From DATARH01 sp036268075 (GTDB lineage: Bacteria; Pseudomonadota; Alphaproteobacteria; ATCC43930; CGMCC-115725): a stretch of DNA of 64,000 nt. The stretch's first letter is position 1. Every line of letters begins with the position of its first letter. Where the stretch lies: the NCBI GenBank assembly GCA_036268075.1, contig DATAUV010000001.1, positions 160,750 through 224,749 on the forward strand, in the 5' to 3' direction. Under the pieces are notes generated by a model. It worked only from the letters and a program-made list of their open reading frames with translations. It was not told where the DNA came from and did no database searches. Below, piece by piece: positions 16,558 through 25,860 of this stretch. The position numbers and the translations under genes are program-made.

Positions 16558-17732
16558 CCGAGGGCTCGGGCGACCGCGACGAGAGTCGTGTCGCCGCCGC
16601 GCGCGCCGAGGATCGAGAGCCCGATGGGCAGCCCGCCAATGGTCGTGCCGGGGATCGAGACTTGCGGGATGCCGGTCAGGCCGCCGTGGCAGGCGAGCGC
16701 GGTGATGCGGTCGCGGAGGGGTTCCAGGGTCGAGACGGCGAGGCCGCATTTCGGCGCGGGGAATGGCGTCGTCGGCAGGCAGAGGATCGTGCCGGGCGGC
16801 AAGAGACGGCGCATGCGGCCCCGCGCCTCCTCGCGGACGAGGGCGGCGTAGGCGCGCTCGCCGGCGGCGGACATGCCGGCGAGCACGAGGTTGCGGGCGA
16901 CCGTAAACTGAAATCGAGGGTTGGCGCGATCGACCCATGCCTGAAAAGTCTGCCACGCCTCGTAGGGCTGGATCGTGCGCTGGGCCCGGGCCCAGGCGGC
17001 GAGGCCGGGCGGGGCCATCGTCACCTCGGCGACCTCGCCGACGAGCGCGCCGAGGCGGGCGACGAGCGGCCGCAGCGCCTCGGCCGCGTCGGGGTCGGCG
17101 AGGGCGAAGGCGTCGGCGGCGACCAGCAGCCGTGTCGGGAGCGCCGGCGGAATTTCCTCACCGAGCATCACCGCCGAGACCCGGGCGAAGGTGTCGGCGT
17201 CGCGGGCGAACCAGCCGGTCGTGTCCGAGCTCGGCGCCTGGCTCATCATCCCCGCGAGGTTGAGCCGGCCATGCGTCGGGCGGATGCCGTAAACTCCGCA
17301 AAAACTCGACGGCACGCGCACCGACCCGCCGGTATCGGTGCCGAGCGCGGCGTCGCACAACCCCGCCGCGACCGCGGCCGCCGAGCCCGACGACGACCCG
17401 CCGGGCACATGCCCCGGCGCGCGCGGGTTTGTCGGCGTGCCGTCGAACGGGTTCTCGCCGAGGATGCCGAGCGATACCTCGTCGGTGACGGTTTTGCCGA
17501 TCAGGCTGGCGCCGGCGTCGAGCAGCGTCTCGACCGCCCAGGCATGACGCGTCGGCACCGGATGCGTCCGCGCCCAATCCGGGTTGCCGCCGCCGGTCGG
17601 ATGCCCGGCGACATCGAACAGATCCTTGGCGGCAAAGGTGAGCCCGGAAAGCGGGCCGCCCGCCCTGCCCCGGACCCGGAACACCTGCCCCGGGACAAAG
17701 GCGCCGATCGTGTCGACGATCTCATCTGGCAT
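16554..17732 (-). CDS. Amidase-signature family hydrolase
   Basis: A 392-residue amidase. The Ser-cisSer-Lys triad is complete: Lys36 in FAAKDLFDVAG, the cis-Ser in GGSSSGSAAAVAAG (111-124) and the nucleophile Ser137 in GTDTGGSVRVPSSFCG. IRPTHGRLNLAG follows as usual. The C-terminal half includes LCLPTTPFPAPK and LTGIPQVSIPG. The length is at the short end for the family, resembling AtzE/AtzF-like or small amide hydrolases rather than GatA. No GatB/C genes are adjacent. The tRNA-Gly gene starts about 50 bases upstream on the other strand. Confidence 0.88.
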   Translation of the reverse strand: MPDEIVDTIGAFVPGQVFRVRGRAGGPLSGLTFAAKDLFDVAGHPTGGGNPDWARTHPVPTRHAWAVETLLDAGASLIGKTVTDEVSLGILGENPFDGTPTNPRAPGHVPGGSSSGSAAAVAAGLCDAALGTDTGGSVRVPSSFCGVYGIRPTHGRLNLAGMMSQAPSSDTTGWFARDADTFARVSAVMLGEEIPPALPTRLLVAADAFALADPDAAEALRPLVARLGALVGEVAEVTMAPPGLAAWARAQRTIQPYEAWQTFQAWVDRANPRFQFTVARNLVLAGMSAAGERAYAALVREEARGRMRRLLPPGTILCLPTTPFPAPKCGLAVSTLEPLRDRITALACHGGLTGIPQVSIPGTTIGGLPIGLSILGARGGDTTLVAVARALG

Positions 17733-17783
17733 CGCCCGCTCCGCCTTTCACCACCCGCCGCTTTGTCCTATCATCGACGCCGC

Positions 17784-17857
17784 GCGGGTGTAGCTCAATG
17801 GCAGAGCAGAAGCTTCCCAAGCTTACGACGAGGGTTCGATTCCCTTCACCCGCTCCA
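17784..17857 (+). tRNA. tRNA-Gly (anticodon CCC)
   Basis: A complete 74-base cloverleaf with CCA encoded. The acceptor stem GCGGGTG pairs with CACCCGC, the D arm is GCTC/GAGC, the anticodon loop is TTCCCAA with anticodon CCC, and the T arm carries GGTTCGATTCC. Position 27-43 is a G-A mismatch; all other stems pair, including one G-U in the T stem. It decodes GGG. It stands alone, with the amidase on one side and a gene-free structured stretch on the other. Confidence 0.95.
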
Positions 17858-18233
17858 ATCCGGTGACCGAGCAGCTCGGTGATGTGGGCATGTGGCATTT
17901 CTTAAGCGCGAGCCCGTCGAGCAGATGCGCCGTCGGGATGCGGTGTGGCGTTCGTCGGACGGGCTGTCGGTGTCGGAGAAGGGAAAAAATGCGCGTACAT
18001 CTCGGGTGGCTTTCTGCTGGAGGATCGGCCGCGCCTCTCGGGGCCTTCCCCCGCCGTCTGCCGGAGGCGGAGCCGGATTGCACCCAAGGGGCCGCAGCGA
18101 AGCGGAGGATGGCGGGCCCCCGAGGATTTTGTTTCGCGATGCAAAGCCGGGCTCGTGCCCCGGCGGCGGAAAATGGTCGGGGCGCCGCCATTGCAATCCG
18201 GCTCAGGGCGGCCCGGGCCTAGTCAACGAGTTT
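17858..18233. other. Gene-free stretch with inverted repeat downstream of tRNA-Gly
   Basis: No convincing gene. The frames here lack ribosome sites and protein-like composition; one on the minus strand ends in residues that are simply the antisense of the tRNA. A perfect 13-base inverted repeat, GAGCCGGATTGCA at 18070-18082 and its complement at 18192-18204, encloses 109 bases, within which GCCGGGCTCGTGCCCCGGC can form a smaller hairpin. This could be a decayed repeat or a structured RNA. No integrase or attachment-site duplication of the tRNA end was seen. Confidence 0.5.
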
Positions 18234-19775
18234 TCATTCTGGCGCGCCGGCCTTGCGTAGGCCATCGACATAAACCGCCAACGTGTCAGCGGAATAGGCT
18301 CTATCGCCATAGGCTTTTATCCAACCGGAGATCGTGTATTCCGGTGCCAGCGTCATGCTGGCGCGGACGCATTCGCGCGCCTTTTCCAAGCGGTCGAGAT
18401 GGGCGTGGGCGATCGCTTTGAGGCGGTGCATCGCGGAATAGCGCGGTTGGGTGCGCAGCGTCCGATCGGCCCAGTCGATCACGTCTTCGAAACGATGCGC
18501 GACGAGATGCGCGACTGCCATCCCTCCGCTGAACATCCACCCCATCGGGTCGAACGGGCTCAGCCGCGTCGCGCGCTGAAACCCCTCGATCGCCGCGTCC
18601 GATTGGCCTTTCATCGCTGCTACCCAACCACGCGTAAACCAGGCATAAGCGGCGTTAGGGTTGAGCAACAGCGCACGATCGACCCAAGCCATCGCCGTGG
18701 CGTGGTCACCCGAGAACAAGGCCAGGGTGAACGCGGCCATCCACAGCGCATCGGGATCGTCCTTGCCGGTTTCGATCGCCAGCATCGCAAGGCGTATCGA
18801 ATCAGCAATCTCTTCAGGCGATAACGATCCCCACGCCTGCGGCGCCTGGGCGACCCGACACAACCCGACCAAAGCAGCGGCGCGCCCGTAATTCGGATCG
18901 AGAGCCAGCGCTTTTTTGGCGAGCACAACCGCGGCTGCGCACCCCGCCTCTGTATATTGGTGAAATTGGGCGAAGGCGCGCAGGTATAGATCATAGGCGT
19001 CGAGGCTCTCGGTCGGCTTGCGGCCGGTCCGCTGGATTTCGGCAAGCAGCAGTTTGGGCTCGATCGCGCCGGCGACGCTTGTCGCCACGCGGTCTTGCAG
19101 TTCGAAGACATCCTCGAGCCGGCCGTCGAACCGGTCGGCCCAGAGATGGGTGCCGTTCTCGGCTTCGATGAGCTGCGCGGTGATCCGCACACGATCGCCA
19201 CTCTTGCGGATCGAACCTTCCAGCACGTAGCGCACGCCGAGTTCGCGGCCGACCCGCCTCACATCAATAGCCCGGCCCTTGTAAGTGAAACTCGAATTTC
19301 GGGCGATCACGAATAGCCAGCGAATGCGGGAGAGAGCGGTCGTTATTTCCTCCGCCATCCCGTCGGCGAAATAGTCCTGCTCGGCATCTCCCGACATGTT
19401 TTGCAGCGGCAGCACCGCGATCGACGGCTTGTCGGGGAGTGAGAGCGCCGCGATATCGGAGGCCTCCTCGGTCACCTCGGCGACGAAGCGCACGCCTTTG
19501 CGTGGGATGGTGCGGATGACCCGCTGCGACGCACCGCTATCGCCGACTGCGGTGCGCGCGGCGTTGAGCCGGGTCATCAACGCCGAATCCGACACCATGC
19601 GGCCGCGCCAGATATGAGCAACCAGCTCGTCTTTGCCGACCACCCGGTCGCGGTGGGAAACCAGATAAGCCAGAAGATCGAAAACCTGCGGTTCTAACGC
19701 AATCCGTTTTGCGCACCGATGCAGTTCGCGCCGCTCGACATCGAGGAGATAATCACCGAACGCGAACCTCACCAT
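18234..19775 (-). CDS. CadC/ToxR-type winged-helix regulator with TolB-like and TPR domains
   Basis: A 513-residue regulator. Residues about 1-100 form an OmpR-type winged helix (FGDYLLDVERRELHR, EPQVFDLLAYLVSHRDRVVGKDELVAHIWRGR, RVIRTIPRKGVRFVAEV). Next comes a TolB-N-like segment (SIAVLPLQNMSGD, YFADGMAEEITTALSRI, VRYVLEGSIRKSGDRVRITAQLIEA), then tetratricopeptide-like helices to the end. No obvious transmembrane helix separates the DNA-binding part. The ATG at 19775 has AGGAG upstream; a longer frame to 19841 is less likely. It is divergent from the RTX/Ig-repeat gene across 364 bases, so it may control it; this is inferred only from position. Confidence 0.85.
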   Translation of the reverse strand: MVRFAFGDYLLDVERRELHRCAKRIALEPQVFDLLAYLVSHRDRVVGKDELVAHIWRGRMVSDSALMTRLNAARTAVGDSGASQRVIRTIPRKGVRFVAEVTEEASDIAALSLPDKPSIAVLPLQNMSGDAEQDYFADGMAEEITTALSRIRWLFVIARNSSFTYKGRAIDVRRVGRELGVRYVLEGSIRKSGDRVRITAQLIEAENGTHLWADRFDGRLEDVFELQDRVATSVAGAIEPKLLLAEIQRTGRKPTESLDAYDLYLRAFAQFHQYTEAGCAAAVVLAKKALALDPNYGRAAALVGLCRVAQAPQAWGSLSPEEIADSIRLAMLAIETGKDDPDALWMAAFTLALFSGDHATAMAWVDRALLLNPNAAYAWFTRGWVAAMKGQSDAAIEGFQRATRLSPFDPMGWMFSGGMAVAHLVAHRFEDVIDWADRTLRTQPRYSAMHRLKAIAHAHLDRLEKARECVRASMTLAPEYTISGWIKAYGDRAYSADTLAVYVDGLRKAGAPE

Positions 19776-20139
19776 GATCTCCTGAGGGACATGCGCCTTA
19801 AGAAAAATACATGATTTCCTTAAGGCCAAACCAATGGCCATCGCAAGCTTTGTCGTTATTATGCCTTCCGCCGCGCCGAAGCCTCGTACCGAGCGATATG
19901 GAATTGAAATAACTTGTTATATCTCGAACTAACCAGCAACTAATGATTCAGCGTACCCCCAAGATTTCGCGTGCCAATGCCGGGTGGGGAAGCCTGTCGC
20001 GCGGGCGAAACAACCCTTTTCGAGCGTCAGGTGCGGTGGGTCGGCGATCCGGCTACCCTAACACACTGGGCCACCCCTGCCGCCGATCCAACGACGGGCA
20101 CTGTGACCCGGCGGTCGTCCAGTAAAGAGCATCCGATAA
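19776..20139. other. Divergent intergenic region between regulator and RTX gene
   Basis: No gene is supported here. The part from about 19795 to 19960 is AT-richer than its surroundings, as expected for two divergent promoters. Short open frames on the plus strand lack ribosome sites. No clear -35/-10 pair or operator repeat could be picked with confidence. Confidence 0.45.
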
Positions 20140-23100
20140 ATGGCCACAAATTTTCTCAATACCGACCTGACTTATTATGTTGCCCATGGCGATGCCTATG
20201 TATTAGGGCAATATATGCCTATCATTAACGATGCTTTTAGTGCCCAGGTTGACTATCAGACTACGATAAATGTCGGAAGCGGTTTGATTCTCGATGGTCT
20301 GCGAGACAATGTTTTTGTGCCATCCTCCGGAACGGACGCTGTTGTCGATACCAATGGTTCGGTATCCGTTAGCGGAGATGAAATAACCATCAACCTGCCC
20401 AACACGAGCCACGCCGGGTTTAATTTTGTTTTCGATCAAGGATTCGGCTTTACAACAGACCCGGTTGGGCAGGGATATCCGTTTGATGGCATAGAGATCG
20501 ACGACAGCAATATCGATATCTCGAATGTCAGTATAATCAGCAATTCGATACCTGGTTTTGATGATTCAAACCCTTACTCTAGCCTCGGCGCTTCAGATAA
20601 CAATCTTGCATTTGGGCAGCATTACATATCGATCAACCTGTTAACCGCGACGACGCATATTTGGAATAACGCGTCGATCACGCTGCAGGTCACGTTAGCC
20701 GATCCCGATCCGCCGACCGCTCTGACGCTCGATCCCGCGGATAACACCGGCAACGTCCCGAGCGAAAACTTCACAAAATTTGCCGCACCCAAGATTGACG
20801 GCACGGGGGCCGCCGGCGACACGATCAGCCTGTACGACGGCACGGCGCAAATCGGGACGGGCACGGTCGGCCAGGACGGCAGCTGGCAGATTACCACCCC
20901 GACCCTGGCCGACGGCGCCCATACCCTGACCGCGACCCAGACCAATTCCCAAAGCGATGTCAGCTCAGCTTCGGCCCCGCTCGTCATAAACATCAAGACC
21001 TCGGCGCCGGCGGCGCCGTCCGGCCTGGAGATCGACCCGGCCAGCGACAGCGGCGGTCCGGGCTCGATTGTCACCAAGATCACCCAACCGGCGATCGATG
21101 GCCAAGGCGAAGCCGGCGACGAGGTCGCGCTTTATCAAGGCAATTCGCAGATCGGCGCCGGCGTTGTCGACCAGAACGGTAATTGGCAGATCACTCCGAT
21201 TGCGCCATTCACCGACGGCACCTATCCCCTGCGCGCACAGGAATCGGACGCGGCCAACAACCTCAGCCCGCTCTCGACCGAGTTCGACCTGACGATCAAC
21301 ACCACGCCGCCGCCCACGCCAACCGGCCTCGCGCTCGATCCAAATTCGGCCAGCGCCCAAGACGACAACCTCACCGACTTCAGCCGCCCGAAGATCGACG
21401 GACAAGCCCTCCGCAACGGCACCGTCGATCTTTTCGACGGGGCGACGCATATCGGCAGCGCCGTGGTCGACGAGGACGGCAACTGGCAAATCACGAGCGC
21501 GCCGCTGGTGAACGGGCCGCACGTTTTGACGGCGACGGTGACCAACACCATCGGCAATGTCAGTGTCGCCTCGGCCCCACTCGACCTTACGGTTGATGCG
21601 CCGTCGCCGCCGGCGCCCACCGGTCTCGCGCTCGACGCGACCAGCGATAGCGGTGTTCAGCACGACAACACCACGGATGTCAGCCTGCCCAAGATCGATG
21701 GTCAAGGCGTCGCCGGCGACATCATCGACCTTTACGACGGCACAACGCTGGTCGGCACCGGTACGGTCGCGCAGGACGGCACCTGGCAGGTTACCACATC
21801 GACGCTAGCGATCGGCTCGCACAGCCTGACCGCGACCGACTCCGTCGCCGGCCAAACGAGTGTCGCGTCAACCGCGCTTGGGCTGGAGATCGCGTCACGG
21901 CCAACGGCTCCATCGGATCTCACCCTCGACCCGGTGAGCGATAGTGGCGTTACGGGTGACAATATTACCGGCGAGCCCCAGCCGCTGATCGATGGCCAAG
22001 GCGAGGCCGGTGACACAGTAAGCCTTTATGACGGCGGTTCCCTGGTCGGCACGGGCACGGTTGGACAGAACGGCAGCTGGCAGATCACGACCTCTACACT
22101 ATCGGCCGGTTCGCACCCGCTGAGCGCGACCGAGACCACGGCGCTCGACACGAGCGTCGCCTCGTCCCCGATAACCGTGACCCTCGACATCCCAAACCAG
22201 CCGCTCGTCAACCAGGTTATCGGCGCATCGAATGTCATCGTCGATCATGGCGTCAAAACCTTTTTCACCACCGACACCCAGCCGGTGATCGCGGGATTTG
22301 CGGGCGGCGTCGGCGGCGACACGATCGATCTCTACGATGGCACGACGCTGATCGGCACGGGCACGGTCACTCAAGCCGGCATTTGGCAGATCACCGCGGC
22401 GACTTTGTCATCGGGTGCCCACAGCATCACCGCCACTGAAATCGATGTCCACGGTATCGCCAGCGCACCAGGTTCTCCGGCGCTTGGGGTGGTGATCGAG
22501 GGGCCGCCGGCGGCGCCGTCCGGCCTTACGCTGGATGCTTCGACCGACAGTGGCGTCCAGGGCGACGGCATTACCAACATCACCCAGCCGAAGGTCGACG
22601 GGCAGGGTATCGATGGAGACGCGATCAACCTCCACGACGGCACGACCCTGGTCGGCACAGGGACGGTCGCGCAGGACGGCACCTGGCAAGTCACTACATC
22701 GACGCTCACCCCCGGCACGCACAGCCTGACCGCGACGCAGACCGATGCCGCCGGAAACACCAGCGGTGCCTCGACGGCGCTCAACCTGGCGATCGACACC
22801 GGCCCGCCACCCGCCCCATCGAACCTCACGCTCGACCCGGCAACCGATAGCGGTGTCCTGGGCGACGGCATTACCAACGTCCTCCAGCCGAAAATCGACG
22901 GACAGGGCATCGCCGGCGACACGATCAGCCTCTACGACGGCACGACCCTGGTCGGCACGGGGACGGTCGCGCAGGACGGCGCCTGGCAGATCGCCGCATC
23001 GACGCTCGCCCCCGGCACGCACAGTCTGACCGCGACACAGACCGATGTCGCCGGAAGCACCAGCGTTGCCTCGACCGCGCTCAATCTGGCGATCGACACC

Positions 23101-24405
23101 GGCCCGCCACCCGCCCCATCGAACCTCACGCTCGATCTGTCAACCGACAGTGGCGTGCAGGGTGATGACATCACCAACGCCACCCAGCCGAGGGTCGACG
23201 GGCAGGGCATTGATGGCGACATGGTCGACCTATACGACGGCACGACCCTGGTCGGCACGGGGACGGTCGCGCAGGACGGCGCCTGGCAGATCGCCGCGTC
23301 GACGCTCGCCCCCGGCACGCACAGTCTGACCGCGACACAGACCGATGTCGCCGGAAACACCAGCGTTGCCTCGACGCCGCTCAATCTGGCGATCGACGCC
23401 GGCACGCCACCCGCCCCATCGAACCTCACGCTCGACCCGGCAACCGATAGCGGTGTCCTGGGCGACGACGCTACCTCTTACGCCCAGCCGACGATCGACG
23501 GTCATGGCGAGGCCGGCGACGCCGTGACACTGACCGACGCGGACACCGTGGTCGGGTCGGGCACCGTCGGCGGCACCGGCGACTGGCAGATCACCACCGG
23601 CGCCCTGGCGCTCGGTGCACAGTCGCTGACCGCGACCGAGACCGACGCGGCCGGGAATGCGAGCGGCACATCGACCGCGCTCGACCTGACCATTGAACCA
23701 GCGCCGGTCGGGCCTTCCGCTCCGAATCAGTTCTTCTATTCAGCACAGAACGATCAATTCGTCGTCGGCACCAGCGGCCCCGACAGCGCGTGGACGAACG
23801 CCAGCGGCGACCTCTTCAACGGTCTCGGCGGCAACGATTTCCTCGGCGCGACCGGGAACGGCAACAACGTTGACGCCGGCGACGGCCAGGACATCGTGTT
23901 CGGCATCGGCGACAACGACACGCTGTTTGGCGGCAATGGCGACGACGACCTGTACCTGCAGGGCGCCGATGGGTTGGCCGATGGCGGCGCCGGCAACGAT
24001 ACGATTTGGGGGTTCGGCAACAGCGACACCATCTCGGGCGGCTTGGGCGACGATACGATTGGTTTCTCGGGCGGCAGCAGCCTGATCGATGGCGGCACCG
24101 GCAACAATACGATCTTCCTGTCCGGGAGCAGCGATACGGTCACCGGCGGCGGCGGCAACAACACGATCTATCTCGGCGGCGCCGACACTGACCTGACCGA
24201 TGGCCCGGCGGTGTTCAACGACACTGTGGTCGGCTTCAGCCAGGCGACGGGCGACCGCATTCACTTAACGTCGGATACTACCGCCAACGCGCTGTTGCAT
24301 TCGAGCCACATCAATGGCGGGCTCGACACCCAGATCAATCTGTCGAACGGCTCGGCCATCGTGCTGAAATTTGTCGCCCAAGTCGACATTAGCTTCTTCA
24401 ACTAG
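20140..24405 (+). CDS. Large Ig-like-repeat and RTX-repeat surface/secreted protein
   Basis: A 1421-residue protein without an N-terminal signal peptide. Residues 1-185 are a unique domain. From about 190 to 1185 lie ten Ig-like repeats of about 100 residues, each starting near PPAPSxLTLDPxTDSG and containing IDGQGxAGDxxxLYDGTTLVGTGTV and SLTATxTDxAGNTS; the sixth is diverged. Residues about 1229-1355 hold RTX-type glycine/aspartate repeats (GGNGDDDLYLQG, GGAGNDTIWGFG, GGLGDDTIGFSG), which bind calcium, and the C-terminal end is typical of type I secretion substrates. Large adhesins of this make act in biofilm or attachment. No type I secretion genes are in the window. A weak AAGAG ribosome site precedes the ATG. 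Confidence 0.87.
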   Translation: MATNFLNTDLTYYVAHGDAYVLGQYMPIINDAFSAQVDYQTTINVGSGLILDGLRDNVFVPSSGTDAVVDTNGSVSVSGDEITINLPNTSHAGFNFVFDQGFGFTTDPVGQGYPFDGIEIDDSNIDISNVSIISNSIPGFDDSNPYSSLGASDNNLAFGQHYISINLLTATTHIWNNASITLQVTLADPDPPTALTLDPADNTGNVPSENFTKFAAPKIDGTGAAGDTISLYDGTAQIGTGTVGQDGSWQITTPTLADGAHTLTATQTNSQSDVSSASAPLVINIKTSAPAAPSGLEIDPASDSGGPGSIVTKITQPAIDGQGEAGDEVALYQGNSQIGAGVVDQNGNWQITPIAPFTDGTYPLRAQESDAANNLSPLSTEFDLTINTTPPPTPTGLALDPNSASAQDDNLTDFSRPKIDGQALRNGTVDLFDGATHIGSAVVDEDGNWQITSAPLVNGPHVLTATVTNTIGNVSVASAPLDLTVDAPSPPAPTGLALDATSDSGVQHDNTTDVSLPKIDGQGVAGDIIDLYDGTTLVGTGTVAQDGTWQVTTSTLAIGSHSLTATDSVAGQTSVASTALGLEIASRPTAPSDLTLDPVSDSGVTGDNITGEPQPLIDGQGEAGDTVSLYDGGSLVGTGTVGQNGSWQITTSTLSAGSHPLSATETTALDTSVASSPITVTLDIPNQPLVNQVIGASNVIVDHGVKTFFTTDTQPVIAGFAGGVGGDTIDLYDGTTLIGTGTVTQAGIWQITAATLSSGAHSITATEIDVHGIASAPGSPALGVVIEGPPAAPSGLTLDASTDSGVQGDGITNITQPKVDGQGIDGDAINLHDGTTLVGTGTVAQDGTWQVTTSTLTPGTHSLTATQTDAAGNTSGASTALNLAIDTGPPPAPSNLTLDPATDSGVLGDGITNVLQPKIDGQGIAGDTISLYDGTTLVGTGTVAQDGAWQIAASTLAPGTHSLTATQTDVAGSTSVASTALNLAIDTGPPPAPSNLTLDLSTDSGVQGDDITNATQPRVDGQGIDGDMVDLYDGTTLVGTGTVAQDGAWQIAASTLAPGTHSLTATQTDVAGNTSVASTPLNLAIDAGTPPAPSNLTLDPATDSGVLGDDATSYAQPTIDGHGEAGDAVTLTDADTVVGSGTVGGTGDWQITTGALALGAQSLTATETDAAGNASGTSTALDLTIEPAPVGPSAPNQFFYSAQNDQFVVGTSGPDSAWTNASGDLFNGLGGNDFLGATGNGNNVDAGDGQDIVFGIGDNDTLFGGNGDDDLYLQGADGLADGGAGNDTIWGFGNSDTISGGLGDDTIGFSGGSSLIDGGTGNNTIFLSGSSDTVTGGGGNNTIYLGGADTDLTDGPAVFNDTVVGFSQATGDRIHLTSDTTANALLHSSHINGGLDTQINLSNGSAIVLKFVAQVDISFFN
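22501..23700 (+). repeat. Four near-identical 300-bp tandem repeats inside the RTX gene
   Basis: Units begin at 22501, 22801, 23101 and 23401, exactly 300 bases apart and in frame, each coding one 100-residue Ig-like domain. Units two and three share long nearly identical blocks (compare 22936-23100 with 23236-23400), much closer than the earlier repeats in the gene. This points to recent duplication or gene conversion, and to copy-number change by slippage or unequal recombination. Confidence 0.9.
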
Positions 24406-24412
24406 GCATCGG

Positions 24413-24441
24413 CCTGCCGCATCGCACTCCTGGCCGGCAGG
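24413..24441 (+). terminator. Possible hairpin after the RTX gene
   Basis: CCTGCCG at 24413-24419 pairs with CGGCAGG at 24435-24441, eight bases after the RTX stop. The stem is short and no T-run follows, so it is a weak candidate for a transcript end. Confidence 0.3.
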
Positions 24442-24501
24442 GGGACAATCAATGGCTCTGCGGCGAACGAGCCTCGTCCACATCGCTGGAACGCTCGAAC
24501 C

Positions 24502-24732
24502 TCACCGCGCCCCCGTCCATGAAAGGGTGAGCGCGAACAGCCGCTCGGCATCGGGAAGCTGTTGGATTTCGGCCAGCGCGCGCTGTCGCTCGGCGCGGTT
24601 GAGATATTTGCGCGCGCCGCTTGCGGCGTAGAGGCTGGCCAGGATCGCTGTCTCGTCTCCGCGGAAGTCGAGGGTGCCAACTAGCGCTTTCCTCTGAGGC
24701 CTTTCTCTCTCCTCTGGACGGGGCCCGGGCAA
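24502..24732 (-). pseudogene. Remnant of a tyrosine recombinase (phage-type integrase)
   Basis: A 76-codon open fragment. Its residues GARKYLNRAERQRALAEIQQ followed by LFALTLSWTGAR match the start of the catalytic domain of tyrosine recombinases, where WTGAR contains the first catalytic Arg. The frame stops right there, and the rest of the catalytic domain (HxxR and Tyr) is absent in all frames downstream. The N-terminal DNA-binding part is also mostly missing. It is therefore a dead fragment. It lies head-to-head with the helicase remnant and marks this stretch as decayed mobile DNA. Confidence 0.6.
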
Positions 24733-24735
24733 GCC

Positions 24736-25860
24736 GTGTTCGCTGGTGATTGGCGTGGCGACCGGTCGTCATCCGCGCCGCTGCTGGCACTCGTAGAGTG
24801 GATGCGCAGCTTGCGGGGCCTCGGGGCCGAGCCCCGCATTGTTGCTGGTAAGTGCCCGGACCGAGACCTCATTGGCGCCCTCGCCCACCGGGTTTCAGGT
24901 CTCGCCCAGGCCGTACGGGAACCCCTCAGCTTAATCTGGGACGATCTGGGTATCGCGCGCGGACCCGTGTTTTCCAACGCGGCGGCGACCTATCAACGTC
25001 TGAACCTCGATGCGGCCGGGACGGCCCTGGAACGTCTTTGGAATGCGCACCGCTTTTACGAGGGCATCGCCGGACAGGTCGATCCAAGCCTGGACCGCAG
25101 GCGCGAGAACCTGATCCTGCTGATGGAAGGCCAAGCCGCCGCCTCGACAGTTGAACGAAGTGCGCAGCTCGGTCAGGTGGTGTTTGGCGCCTCCTGGCGC
25201 GGGCTCCGGACGGAATGGCGCACGCTGCGGGCGGCGGCCGACTGGATCCGCGGCAACCTCGACATTCACCAGCTCGCCGCTCGTGTGGCGGATCGCGCGG
25301 CTCTGGCCGATCGCTGCGACATCGCCGCCGAGAAAGCGGAAGGATTTGTGTTCACGCTATCTCAGTTGTTGACCGATTTGCGCGTCGATGAGACCGCCGC
25401 CCTCGTGATCGGCCAGCTCCCGAACATGCCGCTAGCCGAGCTCGCCGAGCATTTGGCCGCTTGGCGTGACAGCGGTGAGCAGCTTTCCAAGTGGGTCGCC
25501 TATCGCTCGCGTGCGAGACGGGGCTCCGCTTTGGGCCTGGCGGACGTGGTGGCTCGCTTGCATGAGGGGAAGCTGGAGCCGGATCACGCGCTGGCGCAGT
25601 TTGAGTTCAGCTATTTCGAAGCTGTGCTCGACGCACAAGTAGCGGCCGTGCCGGACCTCGCACATTTTGATGGTGATCTGCACAGCCGCGCCGTTCGCTC
25701 GTTTGTGGACCTCGACCGGCAACGCATCCAGCACGCGGCCATGGAGGTCGTGCAGGCGCATCACCGCAGAATCCCGCCCCAGGCCGGGGGAGCGCTCGGT
25801 CCGCTGGGTGTCCTTAAAAGCGAGATCGCGCGCAGACGCGGGCATATGCCAATTCGCAAA
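24736..25860 (+). pseudogene. Fragment of a large DUF4011/DUF3320-type superfamily 1 helicase
   Basis: About 375 codons resembling the stretch just before the DEAxQ motif of very large DUF4011/DUF3320 SF1 helicases. Recognisable parts are DWRGD…LLALVEWMRSLR, ASWRGLRTEWRTLRAAADWIR, RVADRAALADRCDIAAEKAEGF and, at the end, GPLGVLKSEIARRRGHMPIRK. In intact relatives MPIRKL leads into FMMSPLSVAQ and DEASQ; here the frame leaves homology right after MPIRK. The ATPase motifs I and II are both missing, so it cannot be active. Its 5' end meets the integrase remnant. Confidence 0.65.

Noticed and set aside
17784..17857. tRNA-Gly as attachment site of the ATPase/DUF4276 insert or the decayed island
   Set aside because: Neither lies next to the tRNA and no repeat of its 3' end was seen in the window.
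17823..18196. Minus-strand open frames ending in a VKGIEPSS-like peptide
   Set aside because: The end is the antisense of tRNA-Gly, a well-known false protein; no ribosome site or family match.
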